Source: Singulisphaera sp. GP187 (GTDB taxonomy: Bacteria > Planctomycetota > Planctomycetia > Isosphaerales > Isosphaeraceae). Taken from it: a stretch of 64,000 nt of DNA. Made by a program: the position numbers and the translations under genes. The stretch covers positions 6,213,557 to 6,277,556 of the forward strand of contig NZ_FSRB01000001.1 of assembly GCF_900129635.1 (NCBI RefSeq), given 5' to 3'. The notes beneath the pieces are model-generated. The model searched no databases. It saw only the letters and a program-made list of their open reading frames with translations, and had not been told where the DNA came from. Below are positions 51,397 to 62,068 of this stretch, one piece after another; the first letter of the stretch is position 1, and the number at the start of each line of letters is the position of its first letter.

Positions 51397-51808
51397 TTTC
51401 AGTCGGATTTTATAATCCAGCCTATCTGCACCGAAAGCCATCCTGAAGCCGGGCCGTTGATGTCCCTTTCGCTCTCGAACGCCTACCATTTCGCTTCGTA
51501 ATCTTGCTTATTGATGAATTTGTCGAGGTGGGAGCTCTGCTCGCGGGGTTCACGTCATTGGCGTGCGCCGATGACCTGCATTGGGGCGTGTCGGCCTCGG
51601 CCCCGCCGTTTTTTTTTAATGAGACAGGCTCGCGAGGTCTCGGAGCGGGCGTTGCGCTCGGGTGGGGGCGAGGCTGTTCTCGGCCTGGGATTAGGATGGG
51701 ACGGGACTCGTCGGGGCGGGGCTTGCTTCTCTCACGGGAATCGGCCCGTTACAATCAGGCGGTCGCGTCCAAGAGCACCACGTTTCGATCGAGAGACCGG
51801 GGGCCGAG
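51397..51808. other. Noncoding gap before the second Gfo/Idh/MocA gene
   Basis: About 410 bp, GC-rich in the right half, with a run of nine T at 51609-51617. No gene seen; presumably promoter and leader of the oxidoreductase gene. Confidence 0.35.
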
Positions 51809-53128
51809 ATGTCGAATCGAAGGACGTTCCTCAGGCAGGGGGGAGCCGGGCTCGTCGGGGCCGCGGCGGTCGAATGGGCCGGGGCGGCGTCGGCATCGGC
51901 TGCCAACTCGGACGCGTCGTTGAAAGTCGGGCTCATCGGCTGCGGCGGCCGAGGATTGGGGCTGCTCAAAGAATTCGCCGCGTTGAACGGGGTCGAGGTC
52001 GCCTACATCTGCGATCCCGACCGCCTCCGCGCGGGGGCGGCGAGTGCGGGCGCCAAGCTCGTGGGGCAATCCGGGCCCAAGGTGGTGGATGACTTCCGTC
52101 GCGTGCTCGACGACAAAGCGGTCGATGCGGTCATCGTGGCGACCCCCGATCACTGGCATGCTCCCGCGGCTATTCTGGCATGCGACGCGGGAAAGCATGT
52201 TTACGTCGAGAAGCCATGCTGCCACAACTTTCGCGAAGGCCAGTTGCTGGTTGAGGCCGCCAAGCGGAGCGGCCGGGTCGTCCAGCACGGCACCCAGAGC
52301 CGGAGCAACGGCTTCGTCGCGCACGCGATCAAGCTGTTGCACGACGGCCTGATCGGTGACGTGATGGTCGCCAAGGCGATCAACGTTCAGCGCAGGGCCG
52401 ATATCGGCCACGGTTCGCCCGGCACGCCCCCTCCTCACCTTGACTACGACCTCTGGGTCGGCCCTGCCCCGTTCGTCCCTTACCAGGCGAACCGGCACCA
52501 CTACACCTGGCACTGGTGGTACGACTTCGGCACCGGCGACATGGGCAACGACGGTGTCCACGAACTCGATATCGCCCGCTGGGGCCTCGGCGTCGAGACC
52601 CATCCTTCGACGGTCGCCTCGGTCGGGGGCAAGTACGTCTTCGACGACGACCAGCAGTTCCCCGACACCCAGTACGTGCTCTTCGAGTACCCGGGAGACG
52701 GCAAGCCGGGCCATCGCCGCCAACTCGTCTTCGAGATGCGGATCTGGTCCACCTATCAGCCGGAAGGGTTTGAAAATGGCAACATTTTCTATGGTACCGA
52801 CGGCTGGATGCTCCTGAGCAAGAACGGGACCATGAGGGTGTTCGATCGGAAGGGCAAGCCCCGGCCGATCGAAGCCGCGGCGGCGAAGCAGTCCGGTCAC
52901 GCGCAGGACTTCGTGAACGCGATTCGCGAGGGGCGGCGTCCCTCCGCCGAGATTGGCGCCGGCTTCCTCTCGGCGGCGCTCTGTCACCTGGGTAATATTT
53001 CGACCCGGGTCGGCCGGACCCTCCACGTCGACCCGGGCTCCGAACAGATCGTCGGCGACGACGAGGCCGCCCGATTGCTCCGCCGCTCCTATCGCGACGG
53101 GCACTGGGCCCTGCCTCGGGGAGTCTGA
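51809..53128 (+). CDS. Tat-exported Gfo/Idh/MocA-family oxidoreductase
   Basis: 439 residues. Twin-arginine signal NRRTFLRQGGAGLVGAAAV, Rossmann motif GLIGCGGRGLG, then VIVATPDHWHAPAA and the EKP motif (YVEKPCCHN). The C-terminal domain contains HHYTWHWWYDFGTGDMGNDGVHELDIARW, read in segments as the planctomycete-type substrate domain. It is a paralogue of the gene at 48244-49635 with a different substrate region. Likely a periplasmic NAD(P)-linked sugar or glycan oxidoreductase. It is monocistronic here. Confidence 0.92.
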   Translation: MSNRRTFLRQGGAGLVGAAAVEWAGAASASAANSDASLKVGLIGCGGRGLGLLKEFAALNGVEVAYICDPDRLRAGAASAGAKLVGQSGPKVVDDFRRVLDDKAVDAVIVATPDHWHAPAAILACDAGKHVYVEKPCCHNFREGQLLVEAAKRSGRVVQHGTQSRSNGFVAHAIKLLHDGLIGDVMVAKAINVQRRADIGHGSPGTPPPHLDYDLWVGPAPFVPYQANRHHYTWHWWYDFGTGDMGNDGVHELDIARWGLGVETHPSTVASVGGKYVFDDDQQFPDTQYVLFEYPGDGKPGHRRQLVFEMRIWSTYQPEGFENGNIFYGTDGWMLLSKNGTMRVFDRKGKPRPIEAAAAKQSGHAQDFVNAIREGRRPSAEIGAGFLSAALCHLGNISTRVGRTLHVDPGSEQIVGDDEAARLLRRSYRDGHWALPRGV

Positions 53129-53769
53129 ACTTCTCGCCATCCTTTTTTTTGCAACCGAGCCTCCATCATCCTCAGCGACGATGGCGAATGGCTCGATCGG
53201 AACCGCCGGGTTTAACGCTGGGCCAATCCGGCGATGGGCACCGGCCTGGATCGTCGTTCGCTCTCTGTCTTCCGGCCCACTCCTCCGCTTTGAGGCAAGC
53301 GAAAACTCTGAGGTGAGCGGGGAGCATCGGCTCTCTGTCTTTTTGGCCCACCCTCACGAGAGCACCTTGTCTTTTTGGTCCAATCTAATACGATATTCCT
53401 GCTTCGGGCGGACTCCCAGGCGAATCTCCCAGGACAACGGAATTCGCGTTCCTCGCTCGCCGTTGGGGCGAGCGGAATCTCTGGGGCGTCGGGAGCACTC
53501 GCGAGGTGGTTACCGATTTCGCCGGTTTTGAGTTACAATGCTCGCGGCCCGATCCTGAACGTCCTCCCCGGCGGTTGGCTGTCGGCCCCAGGATCGAACG
53601 CTCCGGCGCGTTGTCGCTCGATGAACCGCGCGGCGGAACCCTGCACGCTCCTCACCTTTCGCGAAAGTGCCGCGGCTGACCGCCTGGGTTCGCGGATGCG
53701 GCCGAGTTCGCACGGATGCCATTTGTTTTTTAGATTTGGCCTCTTCATTAGTCTCAGGAATCGCTTGCC
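53129..53769. other. Noncoding gap with short direct repeats
   Basis: About 640 bp. Between 53258 and 53385 a degenerate unit CTCTCTGTCTT..GGCCCA recurs two to three times (CTCTGTCTTCCGGCCCAC, CTCTGTCTTTTTGGCCCAC, CTTGTCTTTTTGGTCCAA). No gene is supported. Confidence 0.4.
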
Positions 53770-56700
53770 ATGCGACTTACTGCCTCGCTGAAGCATGCCC
53801 TGGCTGTCGCAGCCGCGGTGGCCCTCTGCCTGACCGTGGGCTGGGGACAGGAGGACGACCTCGCCAAAGAACTGCCCCGAATCCCGGCCCACGAGCCGGC
53901 CGATGCGCTGAGCACGTTCAAGCTCCACGCGGGCTTTACGCTTAAGCAAGCGGCCGTCGAGCCGGTCGTCCACAGCCCGGTCGCCGTCTGCTACGACGCC
54001 GATGGCCGGCTCTACGCCGTCGAGATGCGCGGCTACCCGTTTGCCGAACCCGTCCCCACGGGGGGGATCAGCCTGCTGGAAGACGCGGACGGTGACGGGA
54101 CGTTCGAGAAGCGTCACGAGTTCCTCAAGGAACTTTCGTGGCCGACCGGGATTGTGCCTTATGACGGCGGTGTGTTCATCACCTCCGTGCCCGACATCAT
54201 CTACGCCAAGGATACCGACGGCGACGGCAAGGCCGATATCCGCCGGGTTGTGTTCACGGGTTTCGACAACAAGAATGTGCAAGGCTTGCTCAATGGCCTG
54301 CTCTGGGGCAACGACGGCTGGATCTACGGCGCGGCGGGTACGAACGGCGGGGACATTGTGAATCCGTCGCAGCCCGGCCTCAAGCCGGTTTCGGTGCGCG
54401 GACGCGACTTCCGGTTCAAGCCCGACGGCTCGGCTTTCGAGGCGATCTCCGGCGGCGGCCAGTTCGGCCACGCCGTCGACGACTGGGGCCACCGGTTCGT
54501 CTGCAGCAACAGCAACCACATCCGCCAGGTGGTCCTGCCGGCTCGCGACCTGGAGCGGAATCCGGCCTTGACCGCGACGACCGTAACCACCGACATCGCC
54601 GTCGAAGGGGGAGCGGGGCCGGTCTTCCGGCTCAGCCCGCCGGAACCTTGGCGCGTCGTCCGGACCCGGCAGCGCGTGGCCGACCCGAAATTCGTCGCCA
54701 AGGCCAGTCCGTCGGAGCTGTACGCGGCCGGCTTCTTCACCTCGGCCACCGGTGTCACGATCTATCGGGGGACCGCCTACGGACCCGAATATCGCAACAA
54801 CGCATTCGTCGGTGATGTGGGCGGCAACCTCGTGCATCGTAAGATCATCACCAAGCACGGGGCGATCCTCCAGGCCAAGCGTGCCGACGAGGGGGTCGAG
54901 TTCCTGGCTTCGACGGATAACTGGTTCCGCCCGGTGAACTTCGCCAACACGCCCTACGGCACCTTGATGATTCTCGACATGTACCGCGAGACCATCGAGC
55001 ACCCGATCTCGATCCCGGAACCGATCAAGAAGCACCTCGACCTCACCAGCGGACGTGACCGCGGCCGGCTCTACGAGCTGCTTCCCGATGGCTTCAAACG
55101 GCGCGCCAAGCCGGCCTTGAACAAAGCCTCGACCGTCGAGCTGGTTCAACACCTGGCTGATCCCGACGCCTGGTGGCGCGATACCGCCCAACGCCTCTTG
55201 ATTGAACATGGCGACAAGTCGGCGATCGCCCCCTTGAAGGATCTGGCCCGTTCCCGGCCCAACGCCCTGGCGCGTGCCCATGCGTTGTGGACCCTCTCGG
55301 TCCTGGAAGGACTGGACGACGACCTGATCGTGACCGCCCTGGCCGATGCCGAGCCGGGGGTTCGCGAACAAGCGGCCAAGCTGGCCGGGCCGAGGGCCAA
55401 CGCGAGCGCCTCGGTGCGGGAGGCCTTGCTGGGCCTGGCCGCCGACCCGGATCCGACGGTCCGGTTTCAAGTGGCCCTGTCACTGGGTGACGTCGCGGAT
55501 CCGGCGGCAACCAAGGCGTTGGCGTCGATCGCCGCTAACGATGCTTCGGATCGCTGGACCCGGACGGCCGTGTTGAGCTCGATCGGCGGGCGGACCGGCG
55601 CCTTGATCGAGGCGCTTGCGGCCAAGCCGGGCTTCTTTGAATCCTCCGAAGGGCGGGACTGGCTGGGCGAGCTCGCGATGTTGATCGGCACCGAGAATCG
55701 GCCTGACGACGTCCGGGCCTTTCTCGACCGGTTCGCGGGCGGGCAGTCCGATCCCGGGCTGGCGCGCGTGGCGGTGCTCGGCCTGGGGCGTGGCCTTCAG
55801 CGCTCGGGGGGATCGCTCCGCGACGTCCTGAGCGGTCCGGCCGCCGCCAAAGTCGCGCCGCTGTTCGCCAAGGCCGGGCAAGTCGCGGCGGGCGAGGGAG
55901 CGCCTGAGGCCCGCGTCGACGCGATTGGCCTGCTCGCCCTCGGCTCGGCCGACGACGCCTTGAAAGTCTTGCCCGACCTGCTCGACGCCCGGCAGCCTGG
56001 CACGGTCCAGCTCGCGGCCATCCAGGCGTTGGCAGCGCACCCGGATCCGCGGGTGGGCCCGGCGATCGTCGCGCACTGGAAGGCGATGGGCCCTGCCGTC
56101 CGTCGCGAAGCCGCCGAGGCCCTCTTCACCCGTCGTGAACGGCTCACCGCCCTGCTCGACGGGATCGAGTCCAAGACGATCGCGGCCGCCGAGCTTGACC
56201 CCGCCCGTCGCAAGGGCCTGCTCGTGATCCCAGATCGCACGATCCGGGCCCGGGCCGAGACGCTCCTCTCCAAAGAGGCGCGGCCCGACCGTAACGCGGT
56301 CATCGCCCAGTATCGCAAGGCTTTGGAACTGACGGGCGAGCCGACCAAGGGGAAGACCGTCTTCACCAAGGTCTGCGCCACCTGCCACCGGGCCGAGGGT
56401 GCCGGCGCCCAGGTCGGCCCCGACCTGGCCACCGTGACGGGCCGGACTCCTGAAGACTTGATTATCCACATCCTCGACCCCAACCGCGAGGTTGCGCCGA
56501 ACTATCTCAACTATGTTGTGATCACGGTGGACGGGCGTTCGCTCTCCGGCCTGATCGCCGAGGAGACCGCCGGCGCGGTCACCCTGAAACGGGCCGAAGG
56601 GGCACTCGACGTCGTGACCCGGAAGCAGATCGAAGAGATCGCCTCGACGGGCCTCTCCCTGATGCCCGAAGGGTTGGAACAGGGCCTTGATCCTCAGGCT

Positions 56701-56772
56701 CTGGCCGACCTGATCTCCTACCTGCGTTCCATCAACAGCGGGCCCGCACCGGCGGCCACCCCCGCGAAGTAA
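53770..56772 (+). CDS. PVC-type heme-binding CxxCH protein with membrane-bound-dehydrogenase N-terminus
   Basis: 1000 residues. A signal peptide (HALAVAAAVALCLTVGWG) is followed by a beta-propeller sugar-dehydrogenase-like domain (~40-430; EMRGYPFAEPVPTGGISLLE, FADL-type loops), a HEAT-repeat stretch (~440-830, repeated Ala/Leu/Asp helices) and a C-terminal cytochrome c domain with CATCHRAEG (heme Cys at ~869 and ~872) and a distal Met near LSLMPEGLEQGL. This is the TIGR02604/TIGR02603 architecture, abundant in Planctomycetes and Verrucomicrobia and assumed to oxidise carbohydrate-derived substrates in the periplasm. Substrate unknown. A terminator follows. Confidence 0.94.
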   Translation: MRLTASLKHALAVAAAVALCLTVGWGQEDDLAKELPRIPAHEPADALSTFKLHAGFTLKQAAVEPVVHSPVAVCYDADGRLYAVEMRGYPFAEPVPTGGISLLEDADGDGTFEKRHEFLKELSWPTGIVPYDGGVFITSVPDIIYAKDTDGDGKADIRRVVFTGFDNKNVQGLLNGLLWGNDGWIYGAAGTNGGDIVNPSQPGLKPVSVRGRDFRFKPDGSAFEAISGGGQFGHAVDDWGHRFVCSNSNHIRQVVLPARDLERNPALTATTVTTDIAVEGGAGPVFRLSPPEPWRVVRTRQRVADPKFVAKASPSELYAAGFFTSATGVTIYRGTAYGPEYRNNAFVGDVGGNLVHRKIITKHGAILQAKRADEGVEFLASTDNWFRPVNFANTPYGTLMILDMYRETIEHPISIPEPIKKHLDLTSGRDRGRLYELLPDGFKRRAKPALNKASTVELVQHLADPDAWWRDTAQRLLIEHGDKSAIAPLKDLARSRPNALARAHALWTLSVLEGLDDDLIVTALADAEPGVREQAAKLAGPRANASASVREALLGLAADPDPTVRFQVALSLGDVADPAATKALASIAANDASDRWTRTAVLSSIGGRTGALIEALAAKPGFFESSEGRDWLGELAMLIGTENRPDDVRAFLDRFAGGQSDPGLARVAVLGLGRGLQRSGGSLRDVLSGPAAAKVAPLFAKAGQVAAGEGAPEARVDAIGLLALGSADDALKVLPDLLDARQPGTVQLAAIQALAAHPDPRVGPAIVAHWKAMGPAVRREAAEALFTRRERLTALLDGIESKTIAAAELDPARRKGLLVIPDRTIRARAETLLSKEARPDRNAVIAQYRKALELTGEPTKGKTVFTKVCATCHRAEGAGAQVGPDLATVTGRTPEDLIIHILDPNREVAPNYLNYVVITVDGRSLSGLIAEETAGAVTLKRAEGALDVVTRKQIEEIASTGLSLMPEGLEQGLDPQALADLISYLRSINSGPAPAATPAK

Positions 56773-56809
56773 GCCCTCGGTCGTCCGAGGAAAACCTGAT
56801 TTCTTGATG

Positions 56810-56851
56810 ACTCCCCCACGTGGCTTTCACCACCCGCGTGGGGGAGTTTTT
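56810..56851 (+). terminator. Rho-independent terminator
   Basis: ACTCCCCCACG (56810-56820) pairs perfectly with CGTGGGGGAGT (56837-56847), followed by TTTTG. It closes the CxxCH gene; the inverted sequence could also stop the antisense transposase remnant. Confidence 0.9.
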
Positions 56852-56854
56852 GTG

Positions 56855-58173
56855 TTGAATCTGGTGTTTTGCAAAGTCTGGATAGCCCCAACTGGACCAC
56901 AATATGTTCATGAAGTTTCTCAAATCGTGTGACTTGCTCGATCGCCCATGAGAGCGTCGTCCGCAGGGCTTCCCTCGTCATGGCCCGACAGGCGTCGCCG
57001 ATGGTCATCAGTCGATGGAGTGCCCCCTCCTTCGCGCGACTCGGCCTCAACTCGCCCATGAGCAGACTGTACGCCAGTATGACCAGGTACATAGGCCGGT
57101 TTTGGCTCTGGGCATCACGCAACTGACAGTCACCCAACCCGAGTTGTTGCTTGCCTCCCGATGGAAGGTCTCCGTGCCTGTCCAGCGATGTCGGTACACT
57201 CTCACAATCCGACTCACCTCCCAGGTAATCCGATTCCTCACCAGGATCTTGCAGCACGTCCCGTCGTCGCGGTAGTGCCAGAGGATGACAATCCGCACCT
57301 TGTGGTTCACCTCGGGGATCCGCACCGTCACCGTGAAGTACCACTGACGACAGTCACCGATCCACAGCATTTTGCGGTCCTCCGCCGGGATCGACGCCGC
57401 CAACTCGTTCGCCTTGAGGATCCGGCCCTTCCACTCCAGTATGCGGTTGGTCTTCAGATCGCCCACGTACCCCTGAGGCCGTCCCAGCTGAACCTGCTTC
57501 GCATCCATGTGGTTGAGGACCTCGGCACTGGTGAAGTAGCAGTCCATGGCGAAGTCGCCGAGGATTCCCCGGTCACAGACCCAATCGATCAGCTCGCAGC
57601 ACAATGCGGTATGGTTGCGAAACGGCTCCTTCAGGGCCTCGCAGATCACTTGCTTGCGGAGGAGCCGGAACTCCAGGGGTAGTGCTTGCCGCTGGTGCAG
57701 TCGTAATTGGCGAAGAGGTCGTCCTGGGCGAACTTTTTCCGCTCCTCGGCATGGTCCCAAACCCAGCCGGTGTCGGGAATCAACAGCCCGTCACGATCAA
57801 CGAGGGCATTGTCAATGGGGATGACCCCCTGATTGCTGTAGCGGGTGGAGGGAGCCTTCTGAAGTTGGTCAAGCCGACGATCGTTGAGCGTCTCGGGATC
57901 CCAGGGGGCGGCGGTCAGGAAGCGATTGAGACAGGACTAGTCGGTGGTCTGGGCGAACTCGGCATGGATGCCGAGAACGGTATTCCGGTCGGCGCTGAAC
58001 AGGCCGGTGAGGTACTTGGCGAAGTGGTGACGTTGGCACTCATTGGTGAAGAGGTCGCCGTACTGGGCCAGGGCGGCTTCGGCCCGCTGGGGGAATTCGT
58101 TGATGCCAGGCATCTTCAGATGCTCCGCAGTCCAACTGCGCCAAAAATAAACGGGGGAAAATTCGAGCCTCAT
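56855..58173 (-). pseudogene. Degenerate IS701-type transposase
   Basis: Pieces of one transposase lie in successive frames: residues 1-58 (MPGINEFPQRAEAALAQYGD...) end at a TAG at ~57937; the same frame continues (CLNRFLTAAPWDPETLNDRR...) to a shift near 57675; then LEFRLLRKQVICEALKEPF to RHRWTGTETFHRE in another frame; then a shift near 57155 to GKQQLGLGDCQLRDAQSQNR and the C-terminus at ~56880. One nonsense and two frameshifts make it inactive. The order and motifs (IDNALVDRDG, RHRWTGTETFH) match IS701-type DDE transposases. Terminal repeats were not located. Confidence 0.8.
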
Positions 58174-58331
58174 TTACCTATTTTAACGCCGCCGCAGGCC
58201 AGTTTTTAAAATGCTAGCCCTAAGTTGTGTTAAGCAAGGAAGTTGCGATGCTTGACGGTCTATCTGCGCTCGGGTGCGTCTTTATAGCCCCCCCCCCAAA
58301 AAAAAAACAACGGTCCGCGAAATAGCTAAAA

Positions 58332-60040
58332 TTACGGTATTTCCTGATAATATCGCTCCAACTCGGCCAGGAGTAACGGCCGTTGCTTCTGGGAGCGTGC
58401 CTTCCTCATGATCGTGCGCCGGTTCCACGCCTCGGTTTGGCACCGCGGCTCCCGGGCGTCCCGATAGGGCAGCAGGTCGTCCGAGCTGAACGGATCGGGA
58501 TGCGCCGCGTGAGCGTCCAACGCATGCACCAACGTCGGTCCCTCCAGAACCAGCCGAATCCCCGCGTGGCGATGGCCGTGAATCCGCCGCTCGTGACCTT
58601 TGAGCAAGCGAAACCAACGCTCCAAATCGAGATTATCCCGAATCGCTTCATACTCCGCCTCGCCGACGAACAGGCCGGCCAAGAAGCTGAGCATCACCGT
58701 CGCCATGCCATGGCGGATCGGATCCTCGGTCGCCTCGAATCGATCGATCAGGGCCTCGAACTTCTCCTCCCGATCCGTGACATCCTCAGTCCCCGGCTCC
58801 AGCGTCGCAGCCACCTCATTAATCACTTCTACGTATTCTCGAATCACCGCTTGCTGCTCTTTGACTTCGTCCAGGCCCGCCTGGATGCATCCCGACAATC
58901 GCCCAAGTTGTTCCTCTGCGAACCCCCTTTTTTCGCGTCCAAGTTTCGTTGGATCGACGCCTGGACCTCGCCCAATGCCTCGGCCATCCGCAAGCCGGGC
59001 GGGTGCTGTGGTCCCCCTTGATCGTCATTGAGAATCCCACGCACCGCCGCGCAATAGTTGAGCACCACGGAGCCGGCCGAATCGACCACGGCGGGAGCAA
59101 GGTTCGCCGCCGTCGTGGACGCCATGCTGTTGTTGGTGGCATGCGGAGCCTCGGTCTCGGCCTTGGTCTCGGTCTCGGTCTCGGCCTTGGTCTCGGCCTT
59201 GGACCGTTGGAGCACGGCCTGCTCAATCTTCCGCAGGCCACGCACCTTCTTCCGCATCTGAACCTTGGTATGGCTGTCGGCTTCCAGGACGGGCTTGGCC
59301 ACGTCGCGGAGGAAGTGGTTGTCGCAGTAGCGGTGGGGCACGCCGGGGAATTCCGCCGCGATCCCCTTGACGAACGCATCCTGCTTGTCCGACATCCAAA
59401 GCGCCACGGGCGTGCTCAAGGATTCGGCCCACTCCTTGGCCTTGGTGATCAGACGACGGACCTCGGGCTCGGCTCCCGAGAGCAACGGCTCGGCGAACCA
59501 CACGCGTTTCTGGGTCAACTCGCGCACAACATAGAGGGTCTCGTGCCCCTTCTCGGGCTGGAGGCCGTCGATGCTGAGAATCAGTTCCGGCACCGCTTCG
59601 TATTGGAGGTGAAGTGCCCCAGCATCTTGCTGACGCGCGGCAAGCATGACCTGATACCGGTGGATGTACTGGTCGATTGCATCGTCGGAGAGCTTGATCC
59701 CGTAGTCGTCCCGGAGTTCGGCTTGGATCGAGGAAATCGGCATGTGGTGTGAACAGCGTCGATGACCGATCCAGCAGAGGACGTCCCAACCGATGGCCAT
59801 CAGAGGCAGAGCGAGGGTGAGTTCAAGTTCGGGACTCTTGGTTTTGGCGTGTCCTGGACAAGCACGATCGGGACAGTGATTGAGCCTGCAGATGAGTTGC
59901 ACTGGGCCGTCCAAGGTATGGAAACGGCGATAGCGATGATCGCAGATGTGCATCATCCGTCCGCAAACCGGACAGTTCCGGTCCAGGACATCGAGCTCCC
60001 AGAAGGCGAAATCCGTGTCCGCAGGCCAATGGTAAGACAT
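58332..60040 (-). pseudogene. Zinc-finger DDE transposase-like gene split by a -1 frameshift
   Basis: The first frame (398 residues, 60040-58844) has an N-terminal zinc-binding region (CPVCGRMMHICDHRYRRF..., CPDRACPGH), a helical DNA-binding part and a catalytic-looking core (LSIDGLQPEKGHETLY, WMSDKQDAFVKGI). The continuation is in the -1 frame (EEQLGRLSGCIQAGLDEVKEQQ..., ending at 58332). The switch lies at A6G5 on the minus strand (plus 58923-58933), so either one base was lost/gained in a homopolymer or there is programmed frameshifting. A Glu/Thr repeat (KAETKAETETETKAETEA) comes from a GAGACC-type microsatellite. Family not certain; transposase by architecture. Confidence 0.6.
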
Positions 60041-60254
60041 CGTGCCGAGCTCCGTAACTAGAAACCAGCCATCGACATCCGAGTCCCAACTCTCACGTTA
60101 CATCAAGAATCCACGGGTTTCTAGCTGCTTGCCGGACCATTGAAAAAAAAACTGTGACGATCAGCCATTTTTGAATTGACGCTGGCCTGAAAGAAATCAT
60201 ACTATTCAACTGCGACTTCAAAAGGACAGGTGTTGTTTTCAGGAGCGCGGCAAA
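60041..60254. other. Short noncoding gap with hairpin
   Basis: CTAGAAACC at 60058-60066 and GGGTTTCTAG at 60115-60124 are inverted and may mark the end of the neighbouring transposase element. Confidence 0.35.
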
Positions 60255-60707
60255 ATGAAAGCCAAATCAGTCTTAGTGCCAGTGATGCTTGTCTTCGCGC
60301 TTTGCGGCGCATTCGTAACCGTATCGTTGGAGGAATCGGCAGCAGTTGGGAGAACACTCAATATGGAGGAGAAACGTGCTCTATTTGGCGCAGGCTACAG
60401 TGCAGACCGATGTTGTCAGACTGACCCGAGTTGTGTGGTTGAGGAAGTGTGTGCCGGTTTTAATCAAAATGTATGTTCAAAACACTATGAGGATTTTGTG
60501 CCATCAAGTGACAATAACAAAACTTGCACGTCTCCACAGCCTGGTGCTACGTGTTACACTCCGGAAATAGTGCCGCCGAATCGCGTGCCGTGCAAATATG
60601 AATATAAATGCAAATGGGATGCGACGGCGCAAGTCTGCAAGCAGGAGTTGCTCGGGTATGTTACTGCGTGGGCGCCATCATACTGTAATGATGACACCTG
60701 CGGTTGA
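60255..60707 (+). CDS. Secreted cysteine-rich protein
   Basis: 150 residues; AGGAGC precedes the ATG. Signal peptide KSVLVPVMLVFALCGAFVTVS. The mature part holds about thirteen Cys, including CCQTDPSCVVEEVC, VCSKHYEDF, TCTSPQPGATC and YKCKWDATAQVCKQ, a spacing expected of a disulphide-bonded extracellular protein. The region MEEKRALFGAGYSADRCC could be a propeptide boundary, but that is speculation. No family recognised. Base composition is clearly less GC-rich than the core genes, and the gene lies between transposase remnants, so it may be acquired. Confidence 0.6.
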   Translation: MKAKSVLVPVMLVFALCGAFVTVSLEESAAVGRTLNMEEKRALFGAGYSADRCCQTDPSCVVEEVCAGFNQNVCSKHYEDFVPSSDNNKTCTSPQPGATCYTPEIVPPNRVPCKYEYKCKWDATAQVCKQELLGYVTAWAPSYCNDDTCG

Positions 60708-60855
60708 GGATGCTCTAAAAAATTGGCGGGTGAGTGGATGCTTAGTTTGTCAGCGTAACGGCTTCGGCATCCACTTGCCATTCCAAGCTCAGCTCGGTCT
60801 CCCCGGTTACGGTTAAAGAGCAGGATCACGTTTAGTCGACTGGAGCCAGAACGCG

Positions 60856-61917
60856 ATGTCCCGACAGCTCGGTTTTTGTGGTCTAGTTGCTAGCGGTAGG
60901 GTTACTGTGGCCCTTGCGCTCTTGGTAATGCCCTGCCCCGTCGTTCTTTCCAAGGCATATTCCCAGGAGAGTAAAAAAGCAGAGGTTTTCGAAATGCTCA
61001 AAGATATACAGTCCACGAATCTTAGTACATTCAAAATCGGGTCCTTCGTGGCCCGAGTGGCCATTGTGGTCGGCGCGAGCGAATCGAAACCAGTGCGGGC
61101 AAACTTAGAGGCGGAGGTAACGTGGAATGAGGAGCAGATATTTTGGAAATTCCGAGCAACCGACCCGCAAGGAAGCATTATTGGCATGGGGCCGATAGAG
61201 TCAGAACCATCTAAATATTTTTTTATGCTTAAAGACAAGGATCGAGTGTCTTCTTACAATGCGAAACTTAATAGGGTATTTGTGAGATCCGCAAAAGGAT
61301 CCATTCCGCCGATCTTCAATCTGATCCCCTCGGAGTCTTGGTTTAGGTGTTGTCCCCCGGATACACTCGGGGGCCGGCCATGGGTAGAAATGCTCAGCAT
61401 GTCCAGTAAATTGCCAGGAGTGTCAAATGTTGAGGTGAAGGCATTGACTAGTGATAAAATTACTGTCTTGCGAACTGATCGTGATCGATCGACGGCCGAG
61501 ATCGAGTTTTCTCTCGCTCACGGAGGCAATGTGACCAGGATTAACTATTCGCCAGCGACTCCTGACACGGCCGCTTTAATCGGCTCTTACGAATGGAATA
61601 GACGTTCCGATGGAATATTTGTTTTAGATGGTTGCCACTTTGAGGAAATGGTTCCGGGGATGCCAGGCCAGAGAGGTACTGTGTACGATGCAAAATACAC
61701 GGATTTTGTAATCGGAACTCGCTCTGGACAGCGGGATTCCCCCAAGCAAAAGTTTCAGTCCTACCTGCCCAAGGACGTTAAAGTGAAGGACGACAAGCTT
61801 CCGATAAAGGCGCACAGCGCAACCCAGGGGCGCATGCCAATGGAGAAAATCGCAGTGATGGCTCAAGAGCTTAAGAAGCGGGGCTTTCTGCGTCGAGTTC
61901 TTTCTGCGTCGAGTTGA
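60856..61917 (+). CDS. Exported protein, possibly LolA/DUF2092-like fold
   Basis: 353 residues with a signal segment (VTVALALLVMPCPVVLSKAYSQE). The mature sequence alternates beta strands (NLEAEVTWNEEQIFWKFRAT, KYFFMLKDKDRVSSYN, STAEIEFSLAHGG), as in half-barrel LolA-like periplasmic proteins that bind lipids, but the similarity is only structural-looking. RVFVRSAKGSIPPIFNLIPS and the final basic KKRGFLRR are notable. It follows the Cys-rich gene by ~150 bp on the same strand and may share a promoter. Less GC-rich than the backbone. Function unknown. Confidence 0.6.
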   Translation: MSRQLGFCGLVASGRVTVALALLVMPCPVVLSKAYSQESKKAEVFEMLKDIQSTNLSTFKIGSFVARVAIVVGASESKPVRANLEAEVTWNEEQIFWKFRATDPQGSIIGMGPIESEPSKYFFMLKDKDRVSSYNAKLNRVFVRSAKGSIPPIFNLIPSESWFRCCPPDTLGGRPWVEMLSMSSKLPGVSNVEVKALTSDKITVLRTDRDRSTAEIEFSLAHGGNVTRINYSPATPDTAALIGSYEWNRRSDGIFVLDGCHFEEMVPGMPGQRGTVYDAKYTDFVIGTRSGQRDSPKQKFQSYLPKDVKVKDDKLPIKAHSATQGRMPMEKIAVMAQELKKRGFLRRVLSASS

Positions 61918-62068
61918 TAAATAATCTCGATGCGTAAGCCTTTGTCCCGTGGTGGTGACTGTGGACTGATGAGCGTATTTGTATAGATATGTGGAGTTGT
62001 GTGGTTGTCGCTTCTAGCTTGTGCTCCTTGAGCGCATCGGTTTTCCATTGCCCGGAGCAAAGCTTCAG

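Noticed and set aside
59150..59215. Tandem short repeats considered as CRISPR-like
   Set aside because: It is a six-base microsatellite coding for Glu/Thr repeats in a transposase-like gene, with no spacers.
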